This document shows positions 39,775 to 48,591 of a stretch of 64,000 bases of DNA, piece after piece (position 1 is the first letter of the stretch; every line of letters begins with the position of its first letter). The translations under genes and the position numbers were made by a program. Origin of the DNA: Sphingobium sp. (GTDB taxonomy: Bacteria > Pseudomonadota > Alphaproteobacteria > Sphingomonadales > Sphingomonadaceae); assembly GCA_017984895.1 (NCBI GenBank), contig JAGNYO010000001.1, positions 16,030-80,029 on the forward strand. The letters are read 5' to 3'. The notes below the pieces were generated by a model, which searched no databases, was not told the origin of the DNA, and saw only the letters and a program-made list of their open reading frames with translations.

Positions 39775-40320
39775 TCACCGCCAAAACCATGTTTCCTTGG
39801 CATTGCGCCTCACCCGTTCCTTGCGCATGACCCACCAGACCCATAGGCCGCTGCCGCACAGCACCAGCAGCGCTACGCCGGCAACCCCGCCGACAATATG
39901 GCCGGGCATGCCCGCTATGCCGAAGGTATGCAGCATCAGCAGGGTCAGATGCACCTTGCTCAAGGTGCCGGTTAGCGGAGCGGAGCCATCGCGTCCCGGC
40001 TTGCGGGCGCCCGTCTGAAGATTGATCTCGACCGGGTTTTTCTCACCCGCGAAGCGCACCACCGCCACCGGGCCGCGCGTGAAAGATTCGATGCGCAGCA
40101 TTTCTATGGTGCGCCCCTGGGATAGCGCCTGCACACGCTGTGCTATTTGCACAGCATCCAGAGGCGGGGGCACCTTGCGGACTGTGGCCTTGTCCGCCGC
40201 CTTATGGACGACGCCTGTCACCTCCTCTACCTGAAGATAGATCCCGGTCGCGGCGACCAACGCCAGCAGAACCCCCGCGATGGTGCCCAGCCAGCGGTGC
40301 CATTTGCGCCAGAAAATCAT
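39775..40320 (-). CDS. PepSY-domain membrane protein
   Basis: 181 residues from ATG 40320, overlapping the preceding stop (ATGA). An N-terminal helix (WHRWLGTIAGVLLALVAATG) is followed by a periplasmic PepSY-like domain with APLTGTLSKVHLTLLMLHTF and a C-terminal helix (VGGVAGVALLVLCGSGLWVW). This is the PiuB/PepSY-TM pattern usually found with siderophore or respiratory proteins. Its presence in a glycan cluster is unexplained; it is translationally coupled to a large membrane protein. Confidence 0.8.
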   Translation of the reverse strand: MIFWRKWHRWLGTIAGVLLALVAATGIYLQVEEVTGVVHKAADKATVRKVPPPLDAVQIAQRVQALSQGRTIEMLRIESFTRGPVAVVRFAGEKNPVEINLQTGARKPGRDGSAPLTGTLSKVHLTLLMLHTFGIAGMPGHIVGGVAGVALLVLCGSGLWVWWVMRKERVRRNAKETWFWR

Positions 40321-41798
40321 TGATGTCCCTTCTTGCGTGCTGTCATTTGTTCGGTTGTGCAGTGTGCGAAGCCAATGGCGAGCATAAACCAGGGCACCAG
40401 CCACACGATCCGCGCCTGATACCGCGAGGCGACGCCCGAGAAAATCGCGCATACCGCCGCATTGGCGAGCAGCCCGATCAGCATGATCAGTATGGCTCCG
40501 CGCTGCGCTGCGTTCATGCGCCGCCACGACAAGGCCAGCGCCAACACACCCGCAGCCACGGCCAGATTATTGAGCGCCTCCAGCCAGATATAAAGCGTGG
40601 GCTGGGGCGTCTCTCCGGGGCTGTGCAGGATGATGTCTCCGCCCGACCCGCGCACGATTTCGGCATTGTAGCGAAAATAATTGAGTTTGAAGGCGATGAA
40701 CTGATCGGGCACGTCATGCACCACCAGATAAAGCTGCTGGAGCGGGTAGCGCTTCGTCGTCTCGATCAGTATCCGGTTTTCCTCCGAGCGGACACGATCA
40801 AGCTGCTCGGGCGTCGCAAGGACGATGAGGCTGCGCTTGCTCCACAGCGTTTCCTGCACGGTATAGGGAATGGCGGTGCCGTATACCTCGCAGATCGCAT
40901 AGCGGGCGCGGTCCTTGCATGCCTCGACCAGATACCAGCGCGCCGGGCCGTTATCTATGGCGCGTGCGAGTGCGAGAGGATAATGTTTGGGCGCGATGCT
41001 GGCCTTACCGAAACCGACAAGCCCACTGAGGGCGACGAGGCCGATGCCCATCACGACCGGAGTCCACAGGATCGCCAGCGCGAAATAGGGTGACACCGGC
41101 ATTTTCCGGCGCAGCAGGATCAGAAACGGGCTGACGGCGAGCGCCAAACCCAGAGCGATCGGTGGATGGCTGATGTGCGCCGCAACACCGAGGGCGGCGA
41201 GGGCGAGGATCATCACCCGAATCGCACCACTGAACCGCGCCCAGTAAAACGGCAGAATCGCCATCGCGCCAATCATTACCGGAGCATAGCAATCGGGCAT
41301 CATGAAGGTGACGATCGGCGCAATCGGACTGGCGAAGGCCGTAAGCGCGGCCATTCCCGCAAAAGGGCGCCAGCCCGGCCCGGCAATGCCCTCGAACAGC
41401 GCGACCAGCGCCAATGCGACCGTGGCGGCGTGGAAAACCGCCAGGTGCATCATGGTCATGCCCGGCCCGCTAAAGATATAGGCGAGCGCGCTGTATATGA
41501 TCGAGCGCGCAACCTTGGTGCTTTGGCCGCCTTCCTCTTTCTTCGCGCCAGTATCGTGGCGGGTCATTTTCCCTTTAGCAGCGTGCGGCACTATACGCGC
41601 TTGCGGCTCCGCGAAGTGCAGCTTGCGCAGCACAAAGCCGACCGCCTGTTCGCCTCCATTCTGGTAGGATGCGCTGTCGTCCATATAGGCAGGGCGGCCA
41701 AAGACCAGCAGCGGCCACAGCAGCAGCAGCGCGAACAAGGCGCTGCGCATCAGATAGACGCGGTTGATTGTAACCGTCCTACCTTCTGTCGATTGCAT
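40317..41798 (-). CDS. multi-spanning membrane protein, possibly GT-C or polymerase-like
   Basis: 493 residues from ATG 41798, or 501 from an in-frame TTG at 41822 that has a better-spaced purine-rich site. About ten hydrophobic helices. A first periplasmic loop holds RPAYMDDSASYQNGGEQAV, with an acidic pair after helix 1 as in GT-C transferases. A large loop between late helices contains CKDRARYAICEVYG. It is not a clear match to Wzy, WaaL or ArnT. Divergent from the ArnT-like gene; in the cluster it could be the missing polymerase or another transferase, but this is only positional reasoning. Confidence 0.75.
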   Translation of the reverse strand: MQSTEGRTVTINRVYLMRSALFALLLLWPLLVFGRPAYMDDSASYQNGGEQAVGFVLRKLHFAEPQARIVPHAAKGKMTRHDTGAKKEEGGQSTKVARSIIYSALAYIFSGPGMTMMHLAVFHAATVALALVALFEGIAGPGWRPFAGMAALTAFASPIAPIVTFMMPDCYAPVMIGAMAILPFYWARFSGAIRVMILALAALGVAAHISHPPIALGLALAVSPFLILLRRKMPVSPYFALAILWTPVVMGIGLVALSGLVGFGKASIAPKHYPLALARAIDNGPARWYLVEACKDRARYAICEVYGTAIPYTVQETLWSKRSLIVLATPEQLDRVRSEENRILIETTKRYPLQQLYLVVHDVPDQFIAFKLNYFRYNAEIVRGSGGDIILHSPGETPQPTLYIWLEALNNLAVAAGVLALALSWRRMNAAQRGAILIMLIGLLANAAVCAIFSGVASRYQARIVWLVPWFMLAIGFAHCTTEQMTARKKGHQ

Positions 41799-42004
41799 CA
41801 CCTTATTACTGCCCCCCGACAACTCTTCTCCCCTGACCTATACAGTAAAATGCTTCCGAACAGATAAAAAAATACCTTGGTTTAGCCCCTCTTAACAAAA
41901 CATCCTTTACGCGATTGCCATAAGAGGCGGCTCGGCGATAGATGTTGCAGCGCAACGATTACGTTGTGACGGGGATTTTCACTCTGGCAAAGCAGGGACA
42001 GGGC

Positions 42005-43516
42005 ATGGATCAGGGGCTGCAGGTCAACCGGCGGGAATGGGGTGCGCTGGCGCTCGTTCTTGCGCTCGCGTTGGCACTGCGGCTGTTCAAGGCCAATACC
42101 TCGCTCTGGTATGACGAGATTTTTACGGTGGTGAATTTCGTGCGGCTGCCTGTCGAGCAGCTTGTCATTACCTTCGATTCGCTAAACAACCACATGCTCT
42201 ATAGCCTGCTGGCGCAGCTTTCCACGAACATACTGGGCGAAAATTCGCTGGCACTGCGGTTGCCTGCCATTTTGTTCGGGCTAGCCAGCATTTTCATGCA
42301 GTGGCGGATCGCACGCAGGATGATGGGCGCTCCGGGCGCTCTGATTATCGCGCTGCTGCTTGCACTGTCCTATCATCATGTATGGTTCTCTCAGAATGCG
42401 CGCGGTTATACGGGCCTGTTGTTCTTCTGCTCCGCCGCGACACTGGCCTTCATCAAGGGCATGGAGAAACCTGGCTGGCTGATCTGGACGGGCTATGGCC
42501 TGCTGGTGTCGGCGGCGATGTATATGCATATGTCCGCCGGTTTTTTCTTTGTGTCGCATGGCGTGATCTATGCCGGGATAGCGGGGCAGGCGCTGTTGAA
42601 GCGGGGCCAGGAGACAAGATGGCCGGGCGCGGCACAGTGGTGGCCTGTCTTTGGCATTGGCCTTAGTATTATCATTACGCTAGCACTATATGCGCCGGTG
42701 ATTGGCCAGGCGCTCGCCACTATCGGCGAAGTTTCGAAGGCGTCCGCCGCACCCGGCGGCGCGGCACTAGCCGAATGGCGCAATCCCTTGCGCGCGGTGT
42801 GGGAAATCGGCCAATCCATATCCAGCGCGGGGCCACTGGTGCCGCTTATTTTGCTGGGTGCGGTGCTGGTGCTGGCGGCAGGCGTGATGGACCTTTTTCG
42901 GCGCGATCCGGTGCTGGTCGCGATTTATGTAGTGCATGTGCCGCTCGCTATGCTGCTGCTGTATATAGTTGGGGTGCGTATCTGGCCGCGCTATTTCTTT
43001 GTCGATATAGGCTTCATCTTCATGGCGCTGGTGGAAGGGGTCTATGTGTGGAGCCGTATCCTCGCCCCGCGTCTGCGCTGGCGCGAGCAGCCCATCTTCG
43101 ATGCGAAATGGATTGCGCAGACGGGCCTGGTGCTGATGGGGGTGATCTCTGTCGGGTTGCTGGTGCCCAATTATCTTCATCCCAAGCAGGACTTTACGGG
43201 GGCGCGCGATTTTCTGCGGGCTTATGCCAAGCCGGGAGACAGTATCGCCGCGATCGGTTTGGCGGGCTATGCCTATAGCCACTATTACGCGCCGGAGTTT
43301 ACAGTGGTGGAAACAGGCGCGGAGCTTGAAAGGCTGCGCCAACGAACCAGGGGGCACACATGGATCGTGCTGGCCTTTCCGCGCCAGACCCTTTCCGCGC
43401 GGCCGGATGTTAAGGCGGAGCTTGCCGCCCACTTCACCGATATGGATACATTCAAGGGTACGCTGGGCGACGGCGAGATCTGGACGATGATTTCGAAGGA
43501 CGCGCCGACTAGATGA
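42005..43516 (+). CDS. ArnT/PMT-like GT39-type membrane glycosyltransferase
   Basis: 503 residues from ATG 42005 (AGGGACAGGG upstream). GT-C fold: helix 1 is followed by the loop motif NTSLWYDEIFTVVNF, with the catalytic-type acidic residues. About eleven helices follow and a C-terminal soluble part from about 400 on. Such enzymes transfer a sugar from a polyprenyl-phosphate donor on the periplasmic side. The GT2 at 29452 and the UbiA fusion at 55603 could make donors. Four-base overlap with the flippase gene. Confidence 0.85.
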   Translation: MDQGLQVNRREWGALALVLALALALRLFKANTSLWYDEIFTVVNFVRLPVEQLVITFDSLNNHMLYSLLAQLSTNILGENSLALRLPAILFGLASIFMQWRIARRMMGAPGALIIALLLALSYHHVWFSQNARGYTGLLFFCSAATLAFIKGMEKPGWLIWTGYGLLVSAAMYMHMSAGFFFVSHGVIYAGIAGQALLKRGQETRWPGAAQWWPVFGIGLSIIITLALYAPVIGQALATIGEVSKASAAPGGAALAEWRNPLRAVWEIGQSISSAGPLVPLILLGAVLVLAAGVMDLFRRDPVLVAIYVVHVPLAMLLLYIVGVRIWPRYFFVDIGFIFMALVEGVYVWSRILAPRLRWREQPIFDAKWIAQTGLVLMGVISVGLLVPNYLHPKQDFTGARDFLRAYAKPGDSIAAIGLAGYAYSHYYAPEFTVVETGAELERLRQRTRGHTWIVLAFPRQTLSARPDVKAELAAHFTDMDTFKGTLGDGEIWTMISKDAPTR

Positions 43517-45015
43517 CCCGCAGCTTCGTCCTCATCGGCCGCGCGATGATGCATCCCCGGCTAAAGCTGGCGCGGGATCTCGGCCTGCTGTGGGTCGGGC
43601 AGATCGGCACCAAAGGGATCGCCTTTCTGGCTTTCGCCATCCTTGCCCGCCGTCTGCTGCCGGAAGAATATGGTGCGGTGGAATATGCGATGGGTCTGGC
43701 GACGCTCGCTACGCTGGCGATTGATGGCGGCCTGGGTTCCGTCGGCGTGCGACGGCTGACGCAAGGGCACCAGAGCGCCGAGGATCTGGTGGCGCTGATC
43801 CCGGCAGCACAGTTATGCCTCGCGATGCTGATCGCCCCCGCGATGGTGCTGTTCACCTGGGTCTACACCGATGATGCCAATGCCCTGAAGCTCACCTGCC
43901 TCGTTGCCTTGAGCCTGTTCATCCCTCCGTGGAAGCAGGACTGGCTGTTTCAGGCCAAGGGTATGATGACGCACCTGGTGTTGGCGCAGACGGTGCGCGT
44001 CTCGACCTTCATGCTCGGTTGCGTGCTAATGGTGCGAGGTGATGCGGACGTGGTGCGGGTGGGTTTTGCCGAGATCGGCTCGGTGGTTTTCGCCACCGCC
44101 TATCTCATGACGGTGCAGCACAGGCATGTCGTCCCGCTGCGGTTGCGCTTTGCCCTGCACAAGCTGATGGACCTGATGCGCGAGGGTGCGGCGATCGGGC
44201 TGGGCGCGATCTGCTGGGCGCTATTCCAATACGCGCCGCTGCTGATCCTCGCCGCAATGGCGGGGATGACCGACACCGCCTATTTCGGCGCGGCACACCG
44301 GCTGGGCGTATCGCTCGTCACATTTAGCTGGCTCTATCATTTCAACCTGTATCCGGTCATTTCTCGCCGGGTGCAGGGCGACCGCACTGCGCTGGCCAGC
44401 CTCACCCGCATGTCTGTCCGCGTCTGTGCGTGGGGTGGGATTGGCTTGGCGCTGGCGCTGGCGCTGGCGGCCGAACCATTGCTGCGGCTGCTGTTTGGCC
44501 GCGGTTTCGAACGGGCGGCAGAGCCTTTCCGTATACTGGTGTGGACTTTTCCGCTGACGCTGCTGTCGGGGCACGCACGTTGGATATTAATCGCGGCGAA
44601 GCGCGGCAACGATATGCTCGTCTCGCAGGTGGCAGGCGTGGCAGCGGCGATACCAGCGGCCTGGCTACTAATCGGCCCGCTGGACATGGGCGCTGTTGGA
44701 GCGGCGGCGGCGATGTCGCTTGCCTGCGCGGTGGTCTGGATCGTTTCGCAGATATACACCCATATTCGCGGGCATGATGTGCCGGTGTTGCCCGCTCTGC
44801 CCGCCATGCTCGTCGCCACGCTCATCATAGCCGCAGCACACATGCTGGCGCTCGATCCACTGATGGCGACGACCATCGGCATTACGCTGTTCCTCGCCGC
44901 CGCCTTCGCTTTCGATCATCACCTCATCGCCGAGGTGCGCCTGCTCATCAAGGGCGCCGCACCGCGCACCACCCTTCACCCCCATCAACCCGCGCCAGAC
45001 GGCGCCAGCCACTAG
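43513..45015 (+). CDS. Wzx-type oligosaccharide flippase
   Basis: 500 residues, about 12-14 hydrophobic helices. The start LLWVGQIGTKGIAFLAFAIL and the spread of charged residues between helices are typical of the polysaccharide-biosynthesis (MOP) flippases. It would flip lipid-linked glycans to the periplasm. Its ATG overlaps the preceding stop and a UDP-sugar dehydrogenase follows after 13 bases. Confidence 0.9.
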   Translation: MTRSFVLIGRAMMHPRLKLARDLGLLWVGQIGTKGIAFLAFAILARRLLPEEYGAVEYAMGLATLATLAIDGGLGSVGVRRLTQGHQSAEDLVALIPAAQLCLAMLIAPAMVLFTWVYTDDANALKLTCLVALSLFIPPWKQDWLFQAKGMMTHLVLAQTVRVSTFMLGCVLMVRGDADVVRVGFAEIGSVVFATAYLMTVQHRHVVPLRLRFALHKLMDLMREGAAIGLGAICWALFQYAPLLILAAMAGMTDTAYFGAAHRLGVSLVTFSWLYHFNLYPVISRRVQGDRTALASLTRMSVRVCAWGGIGLALALALAAEPLLRLLFGRGFERAAEPFRILVWTFPLTLLSGHARWILIAAKRGNDMLVSQVAGVAAAIPAAWLLIGPLDMGAVGAAAAMSLACAVVWIVSQIYTHIRGHDVPVLPALPAMLVATLIIAAAHMLALDPLMATTIGITLFLAAAFAFDHHLIAEVRLLIKGAAPRTTLHPHQPAPDGASH

Positions 45016-45028
45016 GGACCGGACACAC

Positions 45029-46366
45029 ATGCCCTCACCCGATTACGCACAGACCCTCTCCCGCCTTCAGGATGGCACAGCCACCATCGGCATCATCGGC
45101 CTCGGCTATGTCGGGCTGCCGCTGGCGCTGGCAGGCGTCAAAGCCGGATACAAGGTTATCGGCTTTGACATCAGCCAGGGCCGCGTCGATGCCATCAACG
45201 GCGGCGAGCAGGTGATCTCCTATATGGACCCCACGGAAATGCGCGAGGCAGTCGCCGCCGGAAAGTTCGAGGCCAGCGCCGACTTTGCGCGGCTAGCCGA
45301 GCCGGATGCGCTCGCAATATGTGTGCCGACACCGCTCACCCGCAACCGCGACCCGGATCTCTCCTATGTCGTCGCCACGGCAGAGATGATCGCCAAGACG
45401 CTGCGCCCCGGTCAGCTTGTTGTGCTCGAATCGACCACATGGCCGGGCACCACGCGCGAGGTGGTGCAACCCATCCTCGAAGCAGCCGGTGGCGTGGTAG
45501 GCGAGACATTCTTCCTCGGCTTCTCGCCAGAGCGCGAAGACCCCGGCAACACAAGTTTCAACACCAAGACGATCCCCAAGCTGGTCGGCGCGGATGACCC
45601 GCAATCGCGCAAGCTCGCCGAGACATTTTATGGCAAGACGGTGGCGCAGGTGGTGCCGGTCAACAGCGCGGCGGTGGCGGAAGCCGCGAAGCTCACCGAA
45701 AACATCTTTCGCGCGGTCAATATCGCGCTCGTGAACGAACTCAAGCTGGTTTACGCCGAAATGGGCATCGACGTGTGGGAGGTGATCGCCGCCGCCGCGA
45801 CGAAGCCGTTCGGCTACCAGGCTTTCTACCCCGGCCCCGGCCTCGGCGGCCACTGCATCCCGATCGACCCGTTCTACCTCACGTGGAAGGCCCGCGAATT
45901 TGGCATCGAGAGTCGCTTCATCGAGCTAGCCGGGCAGATCAACACCAGCATGCCGCGCCACGTGGTGAGCGAGCTGGCGCGCGCGCTGAACGCGCAGGAC
46001 GGCAAGGGGCTGAAGGGCGCGAAGGTGCTTATCCTCGGGCTTGCCTACAAATCCGACGTCGATGACCTGCGCGAAAGCCCGTCGTTGACGCTGATCGACC
46101 TGATCGAGGCGCAGGGCGCGCATGTGGATTTCCACGATCCGCATATTCCGGTCGTGCCGATGACGCGCGAACATGCCGAGCTTTCGGGCCGCGTTTCCGT
46201 GCCGCTCGATGCCGTGAACCTCGCCGGCTATGACGCGGTGCTGATCTCGACCGATCATGCGGCGGTCGATTATGCGCTGGTGGCGGAACACGCAAAGCTG
46301 ATCGTCGACACGCGCAACGCGCTCGCCAAGCGGGGCATCGACGCGCGCCAAGCTGTGAAGGCATAG
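45029..46366 (+). CDS. UDP-sugar 6-dehydrogenase, UDP-GlcNAc/GalNAc type
   Basis: 445 residues. The NAD motif GIIGLGYVGLPLALAGVKAG is near residue 22. GFSPEREDPGN, the central SAAVAEAAKLTENIFRAVN and the catalytic Cys in GPGLGGHCIPIDPFYLTW (Cys 276) follow. The GGHCIPIDP form and YPGPG belong to the WbpA/TviB branch, which oxidises UDP-N-acetylhexosamines to uronic acids, rather than to plain UDP-glucose dehydrogenase. It would supply an acidic amino sugar for the glycan, or UDP-glucuronate for the UXS fusion if specificity differs. Confidence 0.92.
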   Translation: MPSPDYAQTLSRLQDGTATIGIIGLGYVGLPLALAGVKAGYKVIGFDISQGRVDAINGGEQVISYMDPTEMREAVAAGKFEASADFARLAEPDALAICVPTPLTRNRDPDLSYVVATAEMIAKTLRPGQLVVLESTTWPGTTREVVQPILEAAGGVVGETFFLGFSPEREDPGNTSFNTKTIPKLVGADDPQSRKLAETFYGKTVAQVVPVNSAAVAEAAKLTENIFRAVNIALVNELKLVYAEMGIDVWEVIAAAATKPFGYQAFYPGPGLGGHCIPIDPFYLTWKAREFGIESRFIELAGQINTSMPRHVVSELARALNAQDGKGLKGAKVLILGLAYKSDVDDLRESPSLTLIDLIEAQGAHVDFHDPHIPVVPMTREHAELSGRVSVPLDAVNLAGYDAVLISTDHAAVDYALVAEHAKLIVDTRNALAKRGIDARQAVKA

Positions 46367-46369
46367 CCT

Positions 46370-47545
46370 TTGCGCTTGCTCCAGCTCTGCACCCGCTTTC
46401 CGCCTGGTGGCATCCAGCGTCATGTGATCGACCTGACGCTGGGTCTGCGCGCCCGCGGGCAGGATGTGTGGATTGCGGGCACGCGCGGGCCGTGGATGGA
46501 CGAGGCGAAGGACGCGCGCTTCCGCCATATCGACGTGCACAATGTCGCGGCAGAGGGCGGATCGACCCCGCGCCGCCTGTGGACCGCGCTGAAAAGCGGG
46601 CTGGCGCTGCGCAAAATGCTAAAAGCGGAAGGGATCGAGCTGGTCCACGCGCATGAGAGCGCGCCCGCGCTGGTGGCGTGGGTTGCGACTCGGGGGTTGA
46701 GAGTGATTTCGAGCCGGATGGACTCATCCGGCGGCTCGGAAATCACGCACAAAAAGCGGATACCTGTGTTTGTCACCTTCCACGGCGCGGAGCCGCAGCG
46801 GATTGCGGAGTTCGGACGGATCGCACGGCTGTGTGCCGACCTCATTATCACGCCCAGCCACAACAGCGCGCATGACCTAATGACGCAGGGCGGCGTGCCG
46901 GAGGAGAAGGTCCGCGTCATGGGCCTTGGCGTGCATCAAAAGCCGCGCCCGCCGGTGGACGAGGTAGCAGCGCTGCGGGCCGAGTTGCTGGGCGCGGACG
47001 GCAGAACGCTGATCGTCACGGTCGCGCGGCTGGCGTATCAAAAAGCGATAGATCACCTCATCCTTGCCGCGAAACAGGCTCTGGTTTCGAGCCCGGCACT
47101 GCGCTTTGTGGTGGTGGGCGACGGACCGCAGCGGGAGCAGGCCAAGGCATGGCTGGCCGAAGCGGGCGTGGGCGATGCGGTGCGCTTCATCGGCCACAGC
47201 GACAACGCGGCCCTCTACATGGCAGCGGCGGACCTATTTTTCCTGCCCTCGCGCTGGGAATCGCTGCCCATCACCATCGTCGAGGCGTTTCAGCAGGCGA
47301 CGCCCGTGCTCGCGACCGATACCGCTGGTGTGACCGAGCTGGTGAGCCACGATGTCGGCGCGGTGGTGCCGGTGGGGGATATTGACGCGATGGCGGCGCA
47401 GCTTGTGGCGCTGACGGCGGATGAGGCGCGCCTTGCTGCGATGTCAGAGGCGGCGCTGGCGCGATCACAGGATGAACGTTTCTCTCCGCCGCATGTGCAG
47501 GCGAGCTTCGAGGCGCTTTACGCGCAATGGCTGGGCAGGCAATGA
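46370..47545 (+). CDS. family 4 glycosyltransferase (GT-B), TTG start
   Basis: 391 residues. The only start before the domain is TTG 46370, with AAGG eight bases upstream. The acceptor-side N-domain begins LCTRFPPGGIQRHVIDL. The C-domain has VTVARLAYQKAIDHLI, RFVVVGDGPQREQAKAW and the donor-site FFLPSRWESLPITIVEAFQ with its ExxxxxxxE arrangement. It is probably a retaining transferase in glycan assembly. Four-base overlap with the epimerase that follows. Confidence 0.9.
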   Translation: MRLLQLCTRFPPGGIQRHVIDLTLGLRARGQDVWIAGTRGPWMDEAKDARFRHIDVHNVAAEGGSTPRRLWTALKSGLALRKMLKAEGIELVHAHESAPALVAWVATRGLRVISSRMDSSGGSEITHKKRIPVFVTFHGAEPQRIAEFGRIARLCADLIITPSHNSAHDLMTQGGVPEEKVRVMGLGVHQKPRPPVDEVAALRAELLGADGRTLIVTVARLAYQKAIDHLILAAKQALVSSPALRFVVVGDGPQREQAKAWLAEAGVGDAVRFIGHSDNAALYMAAADLFFLPSRWESLPITIVEAFQQATPVLATDTAGVTELVSHDVGAVVPVGDIDAMAAQLVALTADEARLAAMSEAALARSQDERFSPPHVQASFEALYAQWLGRQ

Positions 47546-48588
47546 GCTGGCAGGGGCGCAGCGTCTGCATTACCGGCGGCACCGGCTTTATCGGCGGCGC
47601 GCTGGCGCGAAGGCTGGCAGAACTGGGCGCGCAGGTGATTATCCCGACGCGGGACAAGAGTCGGATCGGTGGCAATGGCCCCATTCGCTATATCGCCGCG
47701 CGGGACATGGCGGCCTCACTCCCCGGCGTGAGCGCCCTCTTCAATCTTGCTTATGATTTTCGCCGCTCGGCGCCAGAAAATATCAGCCTCTATGCCAAAA
47801 CCGCCGACGCCTGCGCCGCCGCTAGGGTGCCGATGCTGGTGCAAGCCAGCTCGATCGCGGTCTATGACGACTGGCCGCTCGCTGATGTGACCGAGGCCTC
47901 GCCATGCGACGCGCCGGGCCATGACTATAAGCTCGCCAAGCGCGCGATCGAGCGGGACATCGAACGCCGCGTCGCGAAGGGGCAGTTCGATGCGGTGATC
48001 CTGCAACCCACGATTGTTTATGGACCCGGATCGCCGCAATGGGCGGATGCGCTGGCGGAAAAGATGGCGGGTGGTGCGCTGATCCTGCCTGATGCCGACC
48101 AAGGGCTGTGCAATGGCCTCTATATCGACGATCTCGTGAGCGCCTTCATCGCCGCGGCGGAGCTGGAGCGTGGCTGCGCCGAGCGGTTCATCGTGTCAGG
48201 CCCGGAAGCCTTCCCGTGGAACCGGCTGTTCGCGGCTTATGCGGAAGCGTGTGGAGCAACGGTGCGCCATGAGCGGATAGCGCCCTTTGTGCCGCGCCCT
48301 GCCGCGCCGCCGTCCGTGCTTTCGGCTCTGGTCAAGCGGGCGAGCGCGCTCGCCGCCAGCGTGATCGGCACCGCGCGGCTGGAGACGTTGCGCGCGTGGG
48401 CAATGGCCCGCAAGCCCGGCCCGCGCATCTGGAACCCAGCAGCAGAGAACCCTAAGCTGTTTCTCGGCACCGGCGTAGCGCACATAGACAAGATGCGCGT
48501 GCACCTCTGTGCGCCGCAAGTGGGGGCGGAGGAGGGCATACAGCATACGCGGAATTACATTCGCGCGAAATATACGCCCAAAAACTGA
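47542..48588 (+). CDS. NAD-dependent epimerase/dehydratase-like SDR
   Basis: 348 residues. The Rossmann motif is ITGGTGFIGGALARRLA, VQASSIAVYDDWPL stands at the usual catalytic Ser position, and HDYKLAKRAIERD gives YxxxK. A C-terminal extension (about residues 250-348) is rich in Ala/Arg/Pro. It belongs to the extended SDRs; the exact sugar reaction is unknown. Some family members act on lipid-linked sugars or as reductases. Convergent with the GMC gene, three bases between stops. Confidence 0.85.
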   Translation: MSWQGRSVCITGGTGFIGGALARRLAELGAQVIIPTRDKSRIGGNGPIRYIAARDMAASLPGVSALFNLAYDFRRSAPENISLYAKTADACAAARVPMLVQASSIAVYDDWPLADVTEASPCDAPGHDYKLAKRAIERDIERRVAKGQFDAVILQPTIVYGPGSPQWADALAEKMAGGALILPDADQGLCNGLYIDDLVSAFIAAAELERGCAERFIVSGPEAFPWNRLFAAYAEACGATVRHERIAPFVPRPAAPPSVLSALVKRASALAASVIGTARLETLRAWAMARKPGPRIWNPAAENPKLFLGTGVAHIDKMRVHLCAPQVGAEEGIQHTRNYIRAKYTPKN

Positions 48589-48591
48589 AGC

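Noticed and set aside
42005-43516. ArnT (4-amino-4-deoxy-arabinose lipid A transferase) as a firm name
   Set aside because: Only the general GT-C acidic motif is visible and no arnBCADEF genes are near; kept as ArnT/PMT-like.
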